From: Beta vulgaris subsp. vulgaris
Lineage: Eukaryota > Streptophyta > Magnoliopsida > Caryophyllales > Amaranthaceae
DNA length: 64,000 nt
Direction: 5' to 3'
Assembly (NCBI RefSeq): GCF_026745355.1
Contig: NC_079205.1
Coordinates: 131,283-195,282 of the forward strand
The notes below the pieces were generated by a model. The model saw nothing but the letters and a program-made list of their open reading frames with translations. It had not been told where the DNA came from and did no database searches. Every line of letters begins with the position of its first letter. The stretch's first letter is position 1. Below, in pieces: positions 52,101 to 62,703 of the stretch. Made by a program: the position numbers and the translations under genes.

Positions 52101-53159
52101 GAATATCATGATTTTTAACACACAAGGAAAAAAAAAAGTAGATGAAATTAGACACATTGTTTGGTCTATCAATTTTCTAAAATATGCTGTCCTGATAACT
52201 GCTATCATCTCTTGTATGTGACTCTGCTGGCTTATTGTTGTAGTTGTCAACTTTCATGATTGGGTAACTAGATCCAGATCTGGTAGAAAGGGCAGGATCA
52301 CTTCCATTTTCTCCATTCTAATTTGATATTGGACATGTAATTAAAGCTTTTATTTTACTGTTATCACAATCTCAATCTCCAATATTCAAGCTTCATGATT
52401 CTTCTGTGATGTGAATAGAAATTGTTACTACATGCCTACTGCCCACAGATGGTATGTTCTGTATCTGGTGAATGCAATTTGCTAGTGATTATTTTATGCT
52501 TTCTTGCTGCAAATTTTGGCATATAGTCATTGCCTTTCACACCCACCCCCAATTCTTTTATTAATTTTCAGATGCATTGAGTCTTTCGGTCTTTAGTGCA
52601 CATTTGAGTTAGATTTCTTGTGTATATGCATTGTTAACCTATTATTGCTCTTTGTAAAATGACAGAAGAGCTGGCCATTCTGTTGCTCCTGTTCATGGTG
52701 CTGTGCTTGCGCTGACAGCTTGTGTCTTGTCGGTTCCATATGATATGCCAAGGTAAGTAACGTTTGACGGAACAGCTTAATTTGGCTGCTTTACTTTGGT
52801 ATCGTAACTTGATTGAGCCATAATTGTGCAAGATAATTTTTTGTTTCAGTTGGTTGCCAGAGCACGTTACCTTGTTGGCTCGCTTTGTTGGTGAACCATC
52901 ACCTGTGAGATCAACTGTTACTAAAGCTGTTGCAGAGTTTCGACGGACTCATGCAGACACATGGAATTTTCAGAAAGATCAATTTACTGAGGAGCAGCTA
53001 GAGGTATCTGAGTTTGGAGTCATAAAACTTTTCTATTAACTAGACCTCTCAACAGTCGTAAGATTATATTATTGGAGTTCAGAGTGCACTTATGTTAACT
53101 GTTCACTCATATTGCAGGTTCTTGCTGATACATCATCTTCATCATCGTATTTTGCTTGA
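31161..53159 (+). CDS. PA200: Proteasome activator subunit 4 (PA200/Blm10), 35 exons
   Basis: Exons: 31161-31321, 31721-31823, 31917-32029, 32459-32581, 32723-32824, 32938-33103, 36550-36666, 36772-36839, 36927-37028, 37113-37329, 37466-37699, 37778-37905, 38217-38334, 38420-38635, 38722-38877, 38948-39087, 39201-39409, 39846-40062, 40195-40274, 41013-41130, 41220-41390, 42566-42734, 42813-42856, 42981-43023, 43124-43269, 43432-43526, 45616-46508, 47612-47890, 48107-48202, 48721-48899, 48996-49077, 49546-49670, 52666-52752, 52850-53003, 53118-53159. Phase closes: 1830 aa, family length. Recognised by MHLYNAWLPPP, QFWNSQWAAVLARVI and ASWPRTPSWISLLGSD. HEAT-like repeats form a dome that caps the 20S proteasome and aids ATP-independent degradation. 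The C-terminus SYFA is the HbYX-type tail (Phe in the Tyr position) that docks on the 20S ring. The TTG upstream of the ATG is not a start. The intron after 49077 has a GC donor. Confidence 0.95.
33820..34430 (+). mobile_element. LTR-retrotransposon remnant (LTR end plus gag start) in a PA200 intron
   Basis: A promoter-like LTR segment with CCATAAATAGCCGAGG near 33972, then an LTR-end/primer-like boundary (TTGGTATCTCAG near 34175), then a gag-like start MVPSNQQQMDHLEGEV at about 34190-34321. The order suggests a Ty3-type 5' end. It is truncated and not functional. It lies in the sense orientation within the intron 33104-36549. Confidence 0.45.
34425..34560. repeat. Short inverted-repeat sequence with CCCTTTCCC motifs
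   Basis: Two copies of TTCGCCACGTT (near 34409 and 34458) and CCCTTTCCCTTT facing AAAGGGTAAAGGGAA suggest a small hairpin MITE between the two retroelement remnants. Confidence 0.4.
34893..35560 (+). mobile_element. LINE (L1-type) reverse transcriptase remnant in a PA200 intron
   Basis: With frame changes, it reads PWFMLSADDIVF (the ADD box of LINE reverse transcriptase) near 34900-34940. Near 35380 it reads QLRWFGHERH, then a GRPKMTWIYRAL-like segment near 35480, the usual order of the L1-like C-terminus. Many stops; a fossil 5'-truncated copy in sense orientation. Confidence 0.65.
43527..45615. other. 2.1-kb PA200 intron, probable old repeat insert
   Basis: Longer than most neighbouring introns. 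Open stretches such as 44387-44596 and 44939-45121 have no recognisable domain. Composition suggests a degraded retroelement but no diagnostic motif was found. Confidence 0.35.
49078..49545 (+). other. GC-AG intron of PA200
   Basis: The exon ends CAAGTGGAG and is followed by GCAAGT. Homologues need VE then VREHAA across this junction, which only this donor gives with correct phase. AG/GCAAGT is the usual strong context of GC-AG introns. Confidence 0.85.
50541..50637. repeat. Purine-rich G/GA tract in a PA200 intron
   Basis: GGGGGAGGGGGAGGGGGAGAG, GAGA runs and a run of about 14 G. Several G4-capable clusters lie on the transcribed-sense strand of the 3-kb intron 49671-52665. Confidence 0.85.
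51440..51463. repeat. Poly-C tract in the same PA200 intron
   Basis: About 16 C, one T, then more C. A similar poly-C run lies at about 42442-42455 in another PA200 intron. Length is likely polymorphic or error-prone. Confidence 0.85.
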
Positions 53160-53343
53160 AATTTAACTGGTAGGAATAGGCTATAGATGGTAATTATACT
53201 AAAGCCTTCATAAATGTAGCTTATTTACATTTGTAATGTCAGGTTCAAGGTTAATGAAATCCATTATTTCTCAACAACAAGCTATGCTATCCCCCTCCCC
53301 CTCCCCCTCTTGTATCTTTTCCGTCTTTACTACTCTGGGAACT
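53160..53343. other. Short convergent spacer between PA200 and MYB80
   Basis: Only 184 bp separate the two stop codons. It contains AT-rich polyadenylation-like sequence on the PA200 side (around 53200-53280) and a (CCCCCT)n tract at 53290-53310. The 3' UTRs must be very short or overlap. Confidence 0.7.
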
Positions 53344-54500
53344 CTACACGATGGGATTCATTAGGTCGTCTGATGGCAAATCCCATAGGATACTATCAGT
53401 ACTGAATATGCTGGATCCATTTCTAATGTCCTTTCCACCTTCAGAATCTTCTCCATTTTCATCTTCGAGTTTCAAGTGCCCTAGTTGGTCTCCTGCTGTA
53501 GAACACATGCTTTGGCTCCATGGTGATCCATCTTCGTCAGGGCCAAAAGCAGATTGACCATACTGAAATGCGGTGAATGCATTACAGGCCCCATTGATAT
53601 GAGTTGATGCTGCTCCTACTGTTGGTTCCCAAGGCTTGTTTGCGATTATCATATCTGGCTGTTGTATAGCTCTTGACAATCCTAGTTTGATCTTCTCTAC
53701 AGTATCCTCCTTGACCTCTGGCTTAGTACTCATAACATATGGGGAATTGATATTACCCTGTGAACTCGTAGGTTGGAGCTGGAAGTCAATGCGCTTCTTG
53801 GTGAGGAGGTGGAGCATTTCATCCTTGAAACACCCGAGGGCTGCTTCGGTTAGATTGGCAACCTGTGGGGGTCCAAGTGTGGTTGCGATCTCAGCCATTA
53901 GGTGAGAGAAAGACTTGTGTGTAACAGGATCGATTCCCATGCCTGTCAACTTCTTCTTGAGCTTGGTGTTCCAATGGTTCTTGACATCATTATCAGTGCG
54001 ACCAGGAAGCTGAGCAGCAATTAGTGACCATCTGTAAAATAATAAACGGAATTCCAAATTTAATTGCTCAACTTAGTAGGTAAAAAAAAAAAAAAAAGAA
54101 GAAAAAGGTGGTCGTGATTTGTGTTGCAAACCTGTTGCCTACAACTGCATGAAGCTTCATAATGGTTTCTTCTTCTGGTTGGGAGAACTGGCCGTGCTTG
54201 AGGTCAGGTCTAAGGTAGTTGGTCCATCGCAGCCTACAACTCTTTCCGCACCTTTGGAGACCTATGCAATTATTGCCAATGTTATTAAGTGGGCACAGTA
54301 CAGTATATAAACGTTGAAGCGTTTGTTTTTCTTCGAAATAAGAATAAGAAAACAATAATAATCTAACCAGCATTCTTGGGAATTAGGCGCCAATTGCGGG
54401 TGCCATGTTGGGCGATGTAAGACGAGAGTTTGTTGTCTTCTTCAGGAGTCCATTGACCTCGTTTGACGTTTTCCTTTTCGCAGCATGGAATTCTACCCAT
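53344..54500 (-). CDS. MYB80: R2R3-MYB transcription factor, MYB80 (MS188/MYB103) type
   Basis: Exons (minus): 54500-54368, 54261-54132, 54031-53344; 316 aa, phase closes. The start [19 protein letters not shown] is that of the MYB80 clade; upstream in-frame codons are leader. R2: [43 protein letters not shown]3: [43 protein letters not shown]. After the repeats come the clade-specific [19 protein letters not shown], the [19 protein letters not shown] block, and the C-terminal [11 protein letters not shown]. Intron positions match the usual R2R3-MYB pattern. MYB80 is a nuclear regulator of tapetum and pollen wall development, and its loss causes male sterility in Arabidopsis. Expression here is inferred, not shown. 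Confidence 0.92.
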
Positions 54501-56225
54501 AGTTCCTTTTGTCTTAAATATCTGTTGATCTTTTTTAATGATGTGTTGGAATTTCAAAGAAACAGGAAAAGTTGCTCTCTTGATAGTTTAGAAGCTTAAT
54601 TAGTAAAGTAGTAAGTAGCAAGGAATCAAAAGTAAAGGTGAGATTTAAGGAAAACAAAAATAAAGAGTAGAAGAATTGGTAAAAAAGAAGAAAATGGTGG
54701 GGGAATTACTATATAGTTGTAGGAGAAGAAGGAAGGAAGATGGATGATATTAATAAGGAAAAAAGAGGGTGTTTTTATTACATGTTAGTCTTAAATTATT
54801 ACTTATATGCATAATAACAGAGAGAGATGAGATAATGCACAACAAAATGAATTCTCAAGGATACACCAAAGGTGCATGAGTTGATTAAAGAATTCAACGC
54901 CATTGAGAGTGTGTGAGAGGAGAGGCTGGTAGCTCACCCACAAGACACCTGGTCAACACACACATCACACATCACACAACACCCTTTCTCTCTCTTCTCT
55001 CTTTTCTCTTCTCTCATGGATTCATTTGCACATTTGCACGAGTGGGTTGGTTACTTGGCTTTCAGATTTTCTCAGGCTCTTGTTTGCTGCCATCCACACG
55101 TGTGCGGCCACCGGCCTCAACGTCCAACTAATATAACTATATAATATTTCTTTCTTCTGGTACAAACTGCAATTCCCCCTTTCCCTATATTCTAGGCGGG
55201 TAATCTTGGGCAGGCAATCATTATTCATCATTTTCTTCTTATTATTATTATATCATTACTATTATTCATTTCATCAACTAGTTAAGAGTATTAAGACCTT
55301 TTGATGATGTCATTTAGATTATTTAATAAAGTTTTGTGGGGGCTGATGCTCAAAGTTAGGGACCTAATTGTCGGAGATTTAGAGTGTTATATAAGGTTTG
55401 ATTTATGATATGTTTATTTGAGTCGCTTGATTATGGTGTCGTAACTTAAATAAAATATGATTTATAATGCGATGAAAGTCGTGAAAAGCATGGTACATTT
55501 ATACATTTGCGTCGCATCATACAATTTAATGCGAGGCAGAGACAGGCTCACACCATGTGAGCAACATCCCACCTCGCGACTAAGGACGATGCAACAGGCT
55601 GGCACCTCGTGACGCAAGCCACTAGCAACAAGGAAGGCAGGAAATGGTCGCACCTCACGACCCGTTGGGATGCCGATCGAGCTCGCGACTCACAATGCTC
55701 ATGTTCATGATCTCGCGTCGTTTTCTGAAGCGTTATAACATTAATATAAATATGAGAACACTCATACAGTGAATCGTTGGTGAGATTTATACTCTCTCAT
55801 GTTTGCACACAAAACTCTAAAGATCAAAATCTAAAAATCTTTATCATTTCAAATGTATCACAAACTTGTTTCCATCTGATAGTGTTCATAGTTAGTGTGA
55901 CTAGCATTGTTTCTTCTTTGTATCTCGAAGTTGAATTTCTTGTAACTCGTGCTTTATGAATAGGGTCGGAATATTGCTTTATGGAAAGTGCACCATGCCT
56001 AGAAGATTGTTCGTTGTTAGCATCTTGTGACTCTTATATTTTTGTAGTTTTTCATAGCACTAACCATAGTTACTAAAATACAGGCACACACAAAATGAAA
56101 AAATAACTAGCACTCAAGCATGACTTGTGCTTTTAGGGTTATGAATTCATTTTTCATAGAAGCTAGATCTTATAACACATGATAACAGTGTTTTCTTCAC
56201 TATTTACAAATCTTTGAAATAACTC
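54501..56225. other. Intergenic: MYB80 promoter and an LTR-like segment
   Basis: 54501-54950 is the MYB80 upstream region. At about 55460-55990 a GC-richer block with CTCGCGAC words is followed by a TATA-like AATATAAATATGAGAACAC near 55745, which resembles the U3/R part of an LTR. No paired LTR, primer site or coding sequence was found, so a solo LTR is only possible. Confidence 0.4.
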
Positions 56226-58376
56226 TCAACTTATTAACTTTGCGGTTACAACACCTTGAATTGATCCTGATAGAGCAAATAACGTAACCACTAAGCAAAC
56301 ATAAGTGAAGGTTCTTAGAGCAATCCACCGTCCTGTCCATGCTTCAATATTTCTCTGCTTTAAGTACATCTCGACCGGAAAATATATAGATAACGGCCAA
56401 AACATGAGGGCTCCCAGAATTCCTAACACTTGATTGAAGTAAGGAAAGACAATTGCAAGGATGGTAGTCGATGCAACGTAACTTGTTCGTATACACACCC
56501 TAAATAGGTTCACTCTGAGATAAGGCAAAAGCGGAAGCTTCAAAGTGTGTGATTTGTGGATGAATTCATTATCAGGGAATTTCTGAGCAACCCATCTGTC
56601 AACACCAGCAAACAATGGCTGGCTAAACACCTACCATTACCAACCACAAATTTATATTAATTCATGCGATAAAATTTTCGACATCTGGTTAATATCAACT
56701 ACCAAATTAAATCAAACCAGAATTTCAATATATATAGAGCGCATATATATACGTTAGGAGGCATCAATTAATAAGATGATATTGATACCTGATATCCTCC
56801 CACAAGATGAAGAACAATGCAAACATTAGCAAAGTCAATCAGCCAGTATGGCTCATTGAGTCCTGTCATAAGATTTCCTGGTGTATCAACTCCAAAAGCA
56901 GCGTATCCAAATCCTCCACAAAGGAGATAAAATAAGGTTGTTATTGCAAGAGATATTGTTGAAGCCTTCTTCATCGTCTCGTTTTCTGATGGGGGAGACT
57001 TCAGTGTATCCTTCATAAATTTCACATCATTTGCTCAGCCCAAGTAAATAATTAAGTATATATCAGAGTTTGAGAAAATGATGTGCGCACCTGAATCTCA
57101 ATAAGAATTAAGGAGTATGGATAGGCAAAAGCTATATCACCTAGCCCTTGTGCCACCAACCAAACTTTTTCCATCACACTTGTGGTTGGTACTCCTTTTA
57201 TGCTCCCCTTAATTATACCATTTCCTGCAAAATAGTATTTTTCAAAACATTATTGCACATAAGCTGATTAATTAGTACGTAATTTTAGTATTTGATTTTT
57301 TATGCATATACCTATAGCATGACTCATTCCCAGTCCGAGCACTATGAGGGAATAGGTGAATGACATGGTCGCAGCTCCTATTGAAACCCATTTAATGTCA
57401 TGCATATTTGGTATCTGGGACATAAAAATCTGTACAAATCCAAAAATTAGCATATAATAAGTATTTCCAAAATTACAGGGTGCAGACTGGTTCCCTTGAT
57501 TGTGATAACAGTTCGATTCCTGTATCGCCCTGCCAATAAAGATGAAGCATCAACCTACTATACATATAATCTCAATCTGGTATGAGAAACAGAGTCCATT
57601 TATTAACAATTGTACAGCTAATAATAGTACCTGATGCTGATAGCAGAAGTAATGGTATAAGCAATTCCTATCCCGTATAAGTTTATATGCACAAAGAAGC
57701 CGCAAATCCAAGCGCTGGTCTCTCCTGAAACATACACATACAATAAGTATTGTGGTGTTTAAAGTTTTAAAAGAGAAAGCTATATATATTAAGACGGTTT
57801 ATTCATAGTAAAAAGAAAGGACAAAGATACCTAAATAGAAGCGAACAGCATGGAGATAAGAAGCATTTCGGAGAGGGCCAAATTCAGGATCAGGAGATCT
57901 GTAGCAGTTGCATAGGAGATAAGCAGAAAGGAGGGTGATGAAGGCGAAGATAAGCATGGTGAGGGGACCTGCTATCCATCCCAATTGAGCCAAACTCCAT
58001 GCTAAGGACAGCACTCCTGACCCTATTACTCCTGTTATTATGTGTGCTACTGCTGACCACAATGTACCTTTATATATATATATGCAGCCAAAACAAAACT
58101 CCATTAACAATTCTAGTTACTTAATGATCTACATTCAAATTATATTATCTTAATTAGCTTTGTATTCTAATCAAAAAAATTAGACCTTTTTTTTTAATTA
58201 CGAGCAAGGATATATAATGGAATAGTAACATATAAATACAATGATAATTGATACAGTATATATAGTACAGAGATCGATGAACATTATTATTGAATATAAT
58301 TACCAGTTCTCTTCTGGGTTTGTGTTTCTATTTCTGATGATGATTGGAGTAGAGATATGCTCTTGTCATCTTCCAT
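56226..58376 (-). CDS. Amino acid permease, AAP family (AAAP superfamily)
   Basis: Exons (minus): 58376-58304, 58067-57831, 57724-57631, 57529-57312, 57224-57091, 57010-56789, 56630-56226; 460 aa, phase closes, GT-AG introns. The N-terminus MEDDKSISLLQSSSEIE is a short cytosolic tail, then RTGTLWSAVAHIITGVIGSGVLSLAW (first helix, family hallmark). Further helices include LTMLIFAFITLLSAYLL, ITSAIS, MSFTYSLIVLGLG, LAITTLFYLLCGGFGYAAFG, TTILAIVFPYFNQVLGILGAL and TYVCLVVTLFALSGSI, consistent with about 11 membrane spans. AAPs are proton-coupled plasma-membrane importers of neutral and acidic amino acids. Which AAP subtype this is cannot be decided by eye. A promoter with AT repeats lies upstream. 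Confidence 0.93.
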
Positions 58377-59402
58377 TTGCTTTCTCTGCTCCAGCAACAA
58401 ACCCTTGGCTTTTTTGGTCAAGACTCTGGATAAATAGAACTTCCGGGAATATCTCTCCGTTTTAAATTAACAAAAGTTTGTTACTTTTCCAAAAAAAAAA
58501 AAAAACAATAGGGTTATCACTTGTAGTCGATACTAACGACTAGAGGATAAAAAGAAGGGATATTTATTTCGTCATCTTCTGGAGAAGTTTATTCATTATC
58601 CAATCATTAACTCATAATAAGCTTAGATATATAGCTAGTAGGCAGTAGCTACGTGGATAAGTGTATAACGAGATGAGTTGCGTAAACAACACAAATAACC
58701 TGGCATGTATCATGAACGCCGGTCAATTTATAGAAGCAACAAGCAAGCTCGTATTGAATTTGTTTAATCATATTTGCATGTTGACCATAGCTTTCTATCA
58801 AAACTCTTTGTATGACTCATAACTCATGAGCCAGCCAACCAAGAACAAATGTCTGTCGTTTAAAAGTTTAAAGGTACTATTAGTATCTCAACCCTTCTAG
58901 TTCTAGGCTTCTAGCCACACAAAATTGTCACCACTGTTATGCTTTATATTCATTCATTCTTTCTGCCCATAATACTACTCCCCCGAATAGTCGAACACTC
59001 GAACCTCTATATTCTTTTACAAAAAAATGTTGCGCTTTCATAATTATAATCTTTTATCATATATTTGTATATGAAGTATAAACAATCAATAATATAAGAA
59101 AATGTATATAATATAAAGAATCTAACAAAAGTCCAAGATACTTTTTTTTCCCTACCTATCAATGAGATTTTACCTCAAAATTAATTACTTTGACCACAGA
59201 AAAAAGAGATGGAGGAGTAAAAAAAGAGATGGATGCGGACTACTCTTTTTATCTTTTATGTTTTGATGACACATGTTTGTTAATAAATTTTTTGAATTTA
59301 AATATCTTTCGCTATATATTAGTAAACAGTATTATGATTGAACATTAATTAATAAAGTACTAATATTGAGATAAATCAAATAAGACTTCTAGACATAAAA
59401 AA
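58377..59402. other. Intergenic, AAP upstream region
   Basis: AT-rich, no gene recognised. It ends in a run of A next to the foldback element. Confidence 0.6.
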
Positions 59403-60571
59403 ACGGTTATTTCATGAGATACCCCTGAGTACTTAAAAAATTCACACGGTACCCACAAAGCTTTTGAAATTCACATGGTATCCCTCAATTTACCAAAAAT
59501 GCACCTGATGCCCTTAATGACTAACGGACGTTAACACCATTAGTCATTAAGGGCTAATATGCCACGCGGCAACTTCCTATTGTCTCCCTAAAAGATTATT
59601 TAGTTAATTAAAAAAAAAACTAATAATTAATTAATAAAAAACTTTAAAAAAAAAAAACCAAACCCAGCCACCACTGCCCCCACCCCCGCCACCCTTTCGC
59701 CGGCAGTACCCCCACCCCCGCAACCCCCCTACGCCAGCGACCTTCCCTGCTCCCACCCCTTCCCCGGCAGCCCTCTTCTTCCCTGCCCCCACCCCTTCCC
59801 CGGCAGCCCTCCTCTTCCCTCCGAAACCACCTTCACCCCACGAAACCCCCCTCCTAACCCCTTGAAACACCCCATTTGCACCACAGCTGGCGCCAAAACT
59901 CCCTCCACGGCGCCGGCGAAGATTCGTCGCCCCACTCCCTGCCATCCCCACCCTCTTTCCCCCCTTAAACAACCACCTACAAACCTTAAAACCCCCAAAT
60001 CGAAACCTTAATTTTCGATTTGGGGGTTTTATGTGGTGTTTTAAGGAGTGAAATGGGTTGAGGATGGTCGAGAAATGTTCACCGGCACTGGGGATGTGGT
60101 TTAATTAGGCGCCGGCCGTGGGGTGGAGGGAGGTTTTTCGAGGGGGTGGGTTGGGGTTTTGGCATCGGGATGGTGGTTATGCGGAGAGGGGACGGCTACC
60201 GGCGAGGGTGTGACACCAACGGTCCTCCTCGCCGGGGCAGGAGGGTGACGGAGGCGGTAAAGGCGGTGGGATTACCGCCAGCAGATGGTGGCAGTGGTGG
60301 GCCGATGGCTAAGGGTTGAGATTTTTTAAAATTTTTTTAATTTTTTTAAAGTTTTTTTATTAATTTTGTTTAATTATTAATAAAATATTTTTTAGAGAGC
60401 CAATACGAAGTTGCCACATGGCTTAATGACTAACGAAACTTAACGCCGTTAGTCATTGAGGGCATCTGGTGCATTTTTAGTAAACTCAAAGGTACTTGGT
60501 GAATTTTTTTTAAAAAAAAGGGTACCATGTGAATTTTCAAAGAACTCAGGGGTACCTCATGAAATAACCGT
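59403..60571. mobile_element. Non-autonomous foldback/MULE-like element with ~200-bp inverted termini
   Basis: 1169 bp. Both ends begin ACGGTTATTTCATGAG (left from 59403, right complement up to 60571). The inverted arms stay alignable for about 180-210 bp through GTACCCCTGAGT, AATTCACATGGTA, AAAATGCACC and GACTAACGG. The interior is GC-rich: the plus strand is C-rich from 59650 to 59970 and G-rich from 60020 to 60300. A perfect 18-bp inverted repeat sits at the centre (59988-60005 and 60013-60030). Target duplication is ambiguous because both flanks are A runs. No transposase; open frames in the C/G-rich part (59631-59998) are composition artefacts. Confidence 0.8.
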
Positions 60572-61498
60572 AAAAAAATGTTATTATATGCCACGTCACA
60601 AATTAAAGTCAAATGTTGACTTTTGTTAATAAATGATCATCTAAATTAATTAATTTGGGCTAACTATTAAACCTAATCCATTTTAATTAAACCATTTATT
60701 ATTGGATCTTGGACTCATTAAATGAAAGTTGGACTGTTATGTGTCTATGAGGCTCAAGAGACAGGACAAGTAGAAACCCTATGGTTCTCCTAACTCTATA
60801 AATAGAGCTCTCCTCCTCATTTGTCAGGGGAGAAAAATAGAAGACAAAAAGAGAGAGAAAGCTGCTCTAGAGTTTAAAAAAAAATCTCTAGTCTACACAT
60901 CCCAATTAAGCATCAAGCCTGGAGACCCTATATTAGAGATTGTACTCACATTTGTATATTCATAATATAATATTTTATTCACATCTTTTGACTCTCTATT
61001 TTGCAGATCTAAAATTTGTGTTTACAACTCCACGTGACTATATTTTTTCTTATATATTTAGAAACATTTAGAAAATTTTCTCTATTTGTAAAAAGTGACA
61101 AGCTTGCATATGAGAAAAATAAAAAGATACAATGACCCTCATAGATTAGGGATGAAAGGAGGGAGTATAATCTGGTACTCTGATTAAGTGGCGAAGTCTA
61201 TGCTTAGTACTTTACTAGTGAAAAACATTTATAGAAAAGTAGCATTTTCTTTGGTTGGGTGAAAGTGGAGGAAAAAGTACGTTGGGATTCATTTGTCCTC
61301 CCTTTTAATAAACATCAGTCTCCTAGATTGGAGAGATTTAGAAGAAAATAGAGCTCATCTTCATGCTCCTTTCCTTCCCCTTCCTCCTCTAACCCTCCTT
61401 TTCGTTTCCCTCTTAAGCCTTATTCTATTAGGTTGAAGTACACTGATTTCGTAAACTCTATTATAGTAACTCCATTTCAAATTAATCTACAAACTTTA
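60572..61498 (+). other. Intergenic, possible solo-LTR-like promoter segment
   Basis: Around 60790-60860 there is TCTATAAATAGAGCTCTCC followed by a purine-rich leader, a typical LTR promoter/R layout. No partner LTR, primer site or coding region is visible. The rest is AT-rich without genes. Confidence 0.35.
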
Positions 61499-61716
61499 TG
61501 TAATACCCTTAGGTGTGTGGAAGCCCACTAGTAGATATTGTCCTCTTTGAGCCTTACCCCGTAAGCATTTGTTTTGGTGCATAACCGAAATATTAGTGCA
61601 CAACCGAAATCTTACCCAAAAGGTCTCCACTAGGTTGAGGTGTCCACCTCTATGTAAATAAGGATCCGTTCTCCTCAACTATCTATGTGTGATAGCCAAA
61701 ATCTTAGACATCATTG
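61499..61716 (+). mobile_element. TRIM-like LTR copy 1
   Basis: It starts TGTAATACCCTTAGGTGTG and shares with copy 2 the blocks GCCCACTAGTAGATATTGTC, CCCAAAAGGTCTCCACTAGG, TGAGGTGTCCACCTCTATGT and AATAAGGATCCGTTCTCCTC. It is in the plus orientation and is interrupted at its right side by a palindromic MITE. Confidence 0.7.
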
Positions 61717-61721
61717 TTGTT

Positions 61722-62192
61722 AAAATCCCGATCAGGATCTTACGATCCTACGATTTTACGATCTTGGAGGACCTCACCGATTCCGATCCTACATAGGATC
61801 TTAATTTTGTAGGATCTTTCGATCATACCCACCCATAAAAAAAACACATAGTATATAGGATCTTAACACGATTTTGCAATCCTACAACTCTACAATCCGA
61901 TTCGATCGTATAAACATCATAAAGTAATTTCACATATTATATTTCTCCTATTAGATTTTGGTCGCATGTTACTTTAGTCTTATAGTATTGAAAAACTATC
62001 ACCATTTGCTAATTAAAAAAGTCATTATTAATATGTGTAAATTTTTAACACGAGGTTCTCACCAAATTCTAGTATAATTATCTCTATTTCACCGAATTAT
62101 AGGATCTTACAATCCTACAATCCGATGCCACCGATTCGATTCTATCAATCCCTAAGATCCAAAGTAGGATTCCAATCCTGATAACATTGTTA
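61722..62192. mobile_element. Palindromic GATC-rich MITE
   Basis: Repeated words AGGATCTTACGATCC, TACGATTTTACGATC and their inverted forms at both ends (left from 61730, right near 62100-62185 with CTTACAATCCTACAATCC). CATTGTT flanks it on both sides (61710-61716 and 62186-62192), a likely target duplication. The middle is AT-rich. It splits the LTR sequence that resumes as AGACACC. Confidence 0.6.
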
Positions 62193-62216
62193 GACACCTT
62201 CTCCCCTCCTTAAGTC

Positions 62217-62535
62217 TGCGTCCCCATAGGCACTACAGGCTATCGGAATGGGCCATGGCTCTGATACCATATATAACGAACACCCATAGGTGTGCAGGAG
62301 TCCACTAGTACATATCGTCCTCTTTAGGCATTAAAGTTGCCTAAGATCTCGTCTATCGCACATCGAAAGTCGAGGAGAACGAATCCTTATTTATATAGAG
62401 GTGGACACCTCAACCTAGTAGAGGCCTTTTGGGTAGAACTTCGGTTTCGTACCAAGTCAAATCCTTGCGGGGCATGACCCCAAAAAAATAAGACAATATC
62501 TACCAGTGGGCTTCTGCACACCTAGGGGTGTTACA
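62217..62535 (-). mobile_element. TRIM-like LTR copy 2 with adjacent initiator-Met primer site
   Basis: On the minus strand the LTR starts TGTAACACCCCTAGGTGTG at 62535 and ends near 62271. It is directly followed by TGGTATCAGAGCCATGG (62269-62253), the standard tRNA-iMet primer site, and a short internal segment with GCCCATTCC. The first ~45 bp of the LTR and its last ~45 bp (62276-62325) are inverted copies of each other, so the LTR can fold back. Confidence 0.65.
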
Positions 62536-62703
62536 GATTATACCAGAGTCAAGACCCATTCCAGTGTCATGTAGTGCCTACGAGGGCAGGCTACTTAAAG
62601 GTTTTTGGGTAGGAGTTCATTTTTGCACCAAAGAAAATCCTTGCAATGTATGGTCCAAAGAGGACAATAGCCACTAGTGGGCTCATGCACAGCTTGTGTT
62701 ACA
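62536..62703 (-). mobile_element. TRIM-like partial LTR copy 3
   Basis: The minus strand starts TGTAACACAAGCTGTGCATG at 62703 and shares GCCCACTAGTGGCTATTGTCC and GCAAGGATTT with copy 2. Towards 62540-62590 it carries a variant of the internal segment (CCCATTCCAG, GTAGTGCCTA) that is inverted relative to the one left of copy 2. Confidence 0.55.

Noticed and set aside
57481..57540. tRNA-like look (GTTCGATTCC loop motif)
   Set aside because: It is the end of intron 3 and the start of AAP exon 4; the coding phase and family peptide AIQESNCYHN explain it, and no cloverleaf forms.
59631..59998. Gly-rich open frames on the minus strand
   Set aside because: Produced by the C-rich interior of the foldback element; no start context or domain.
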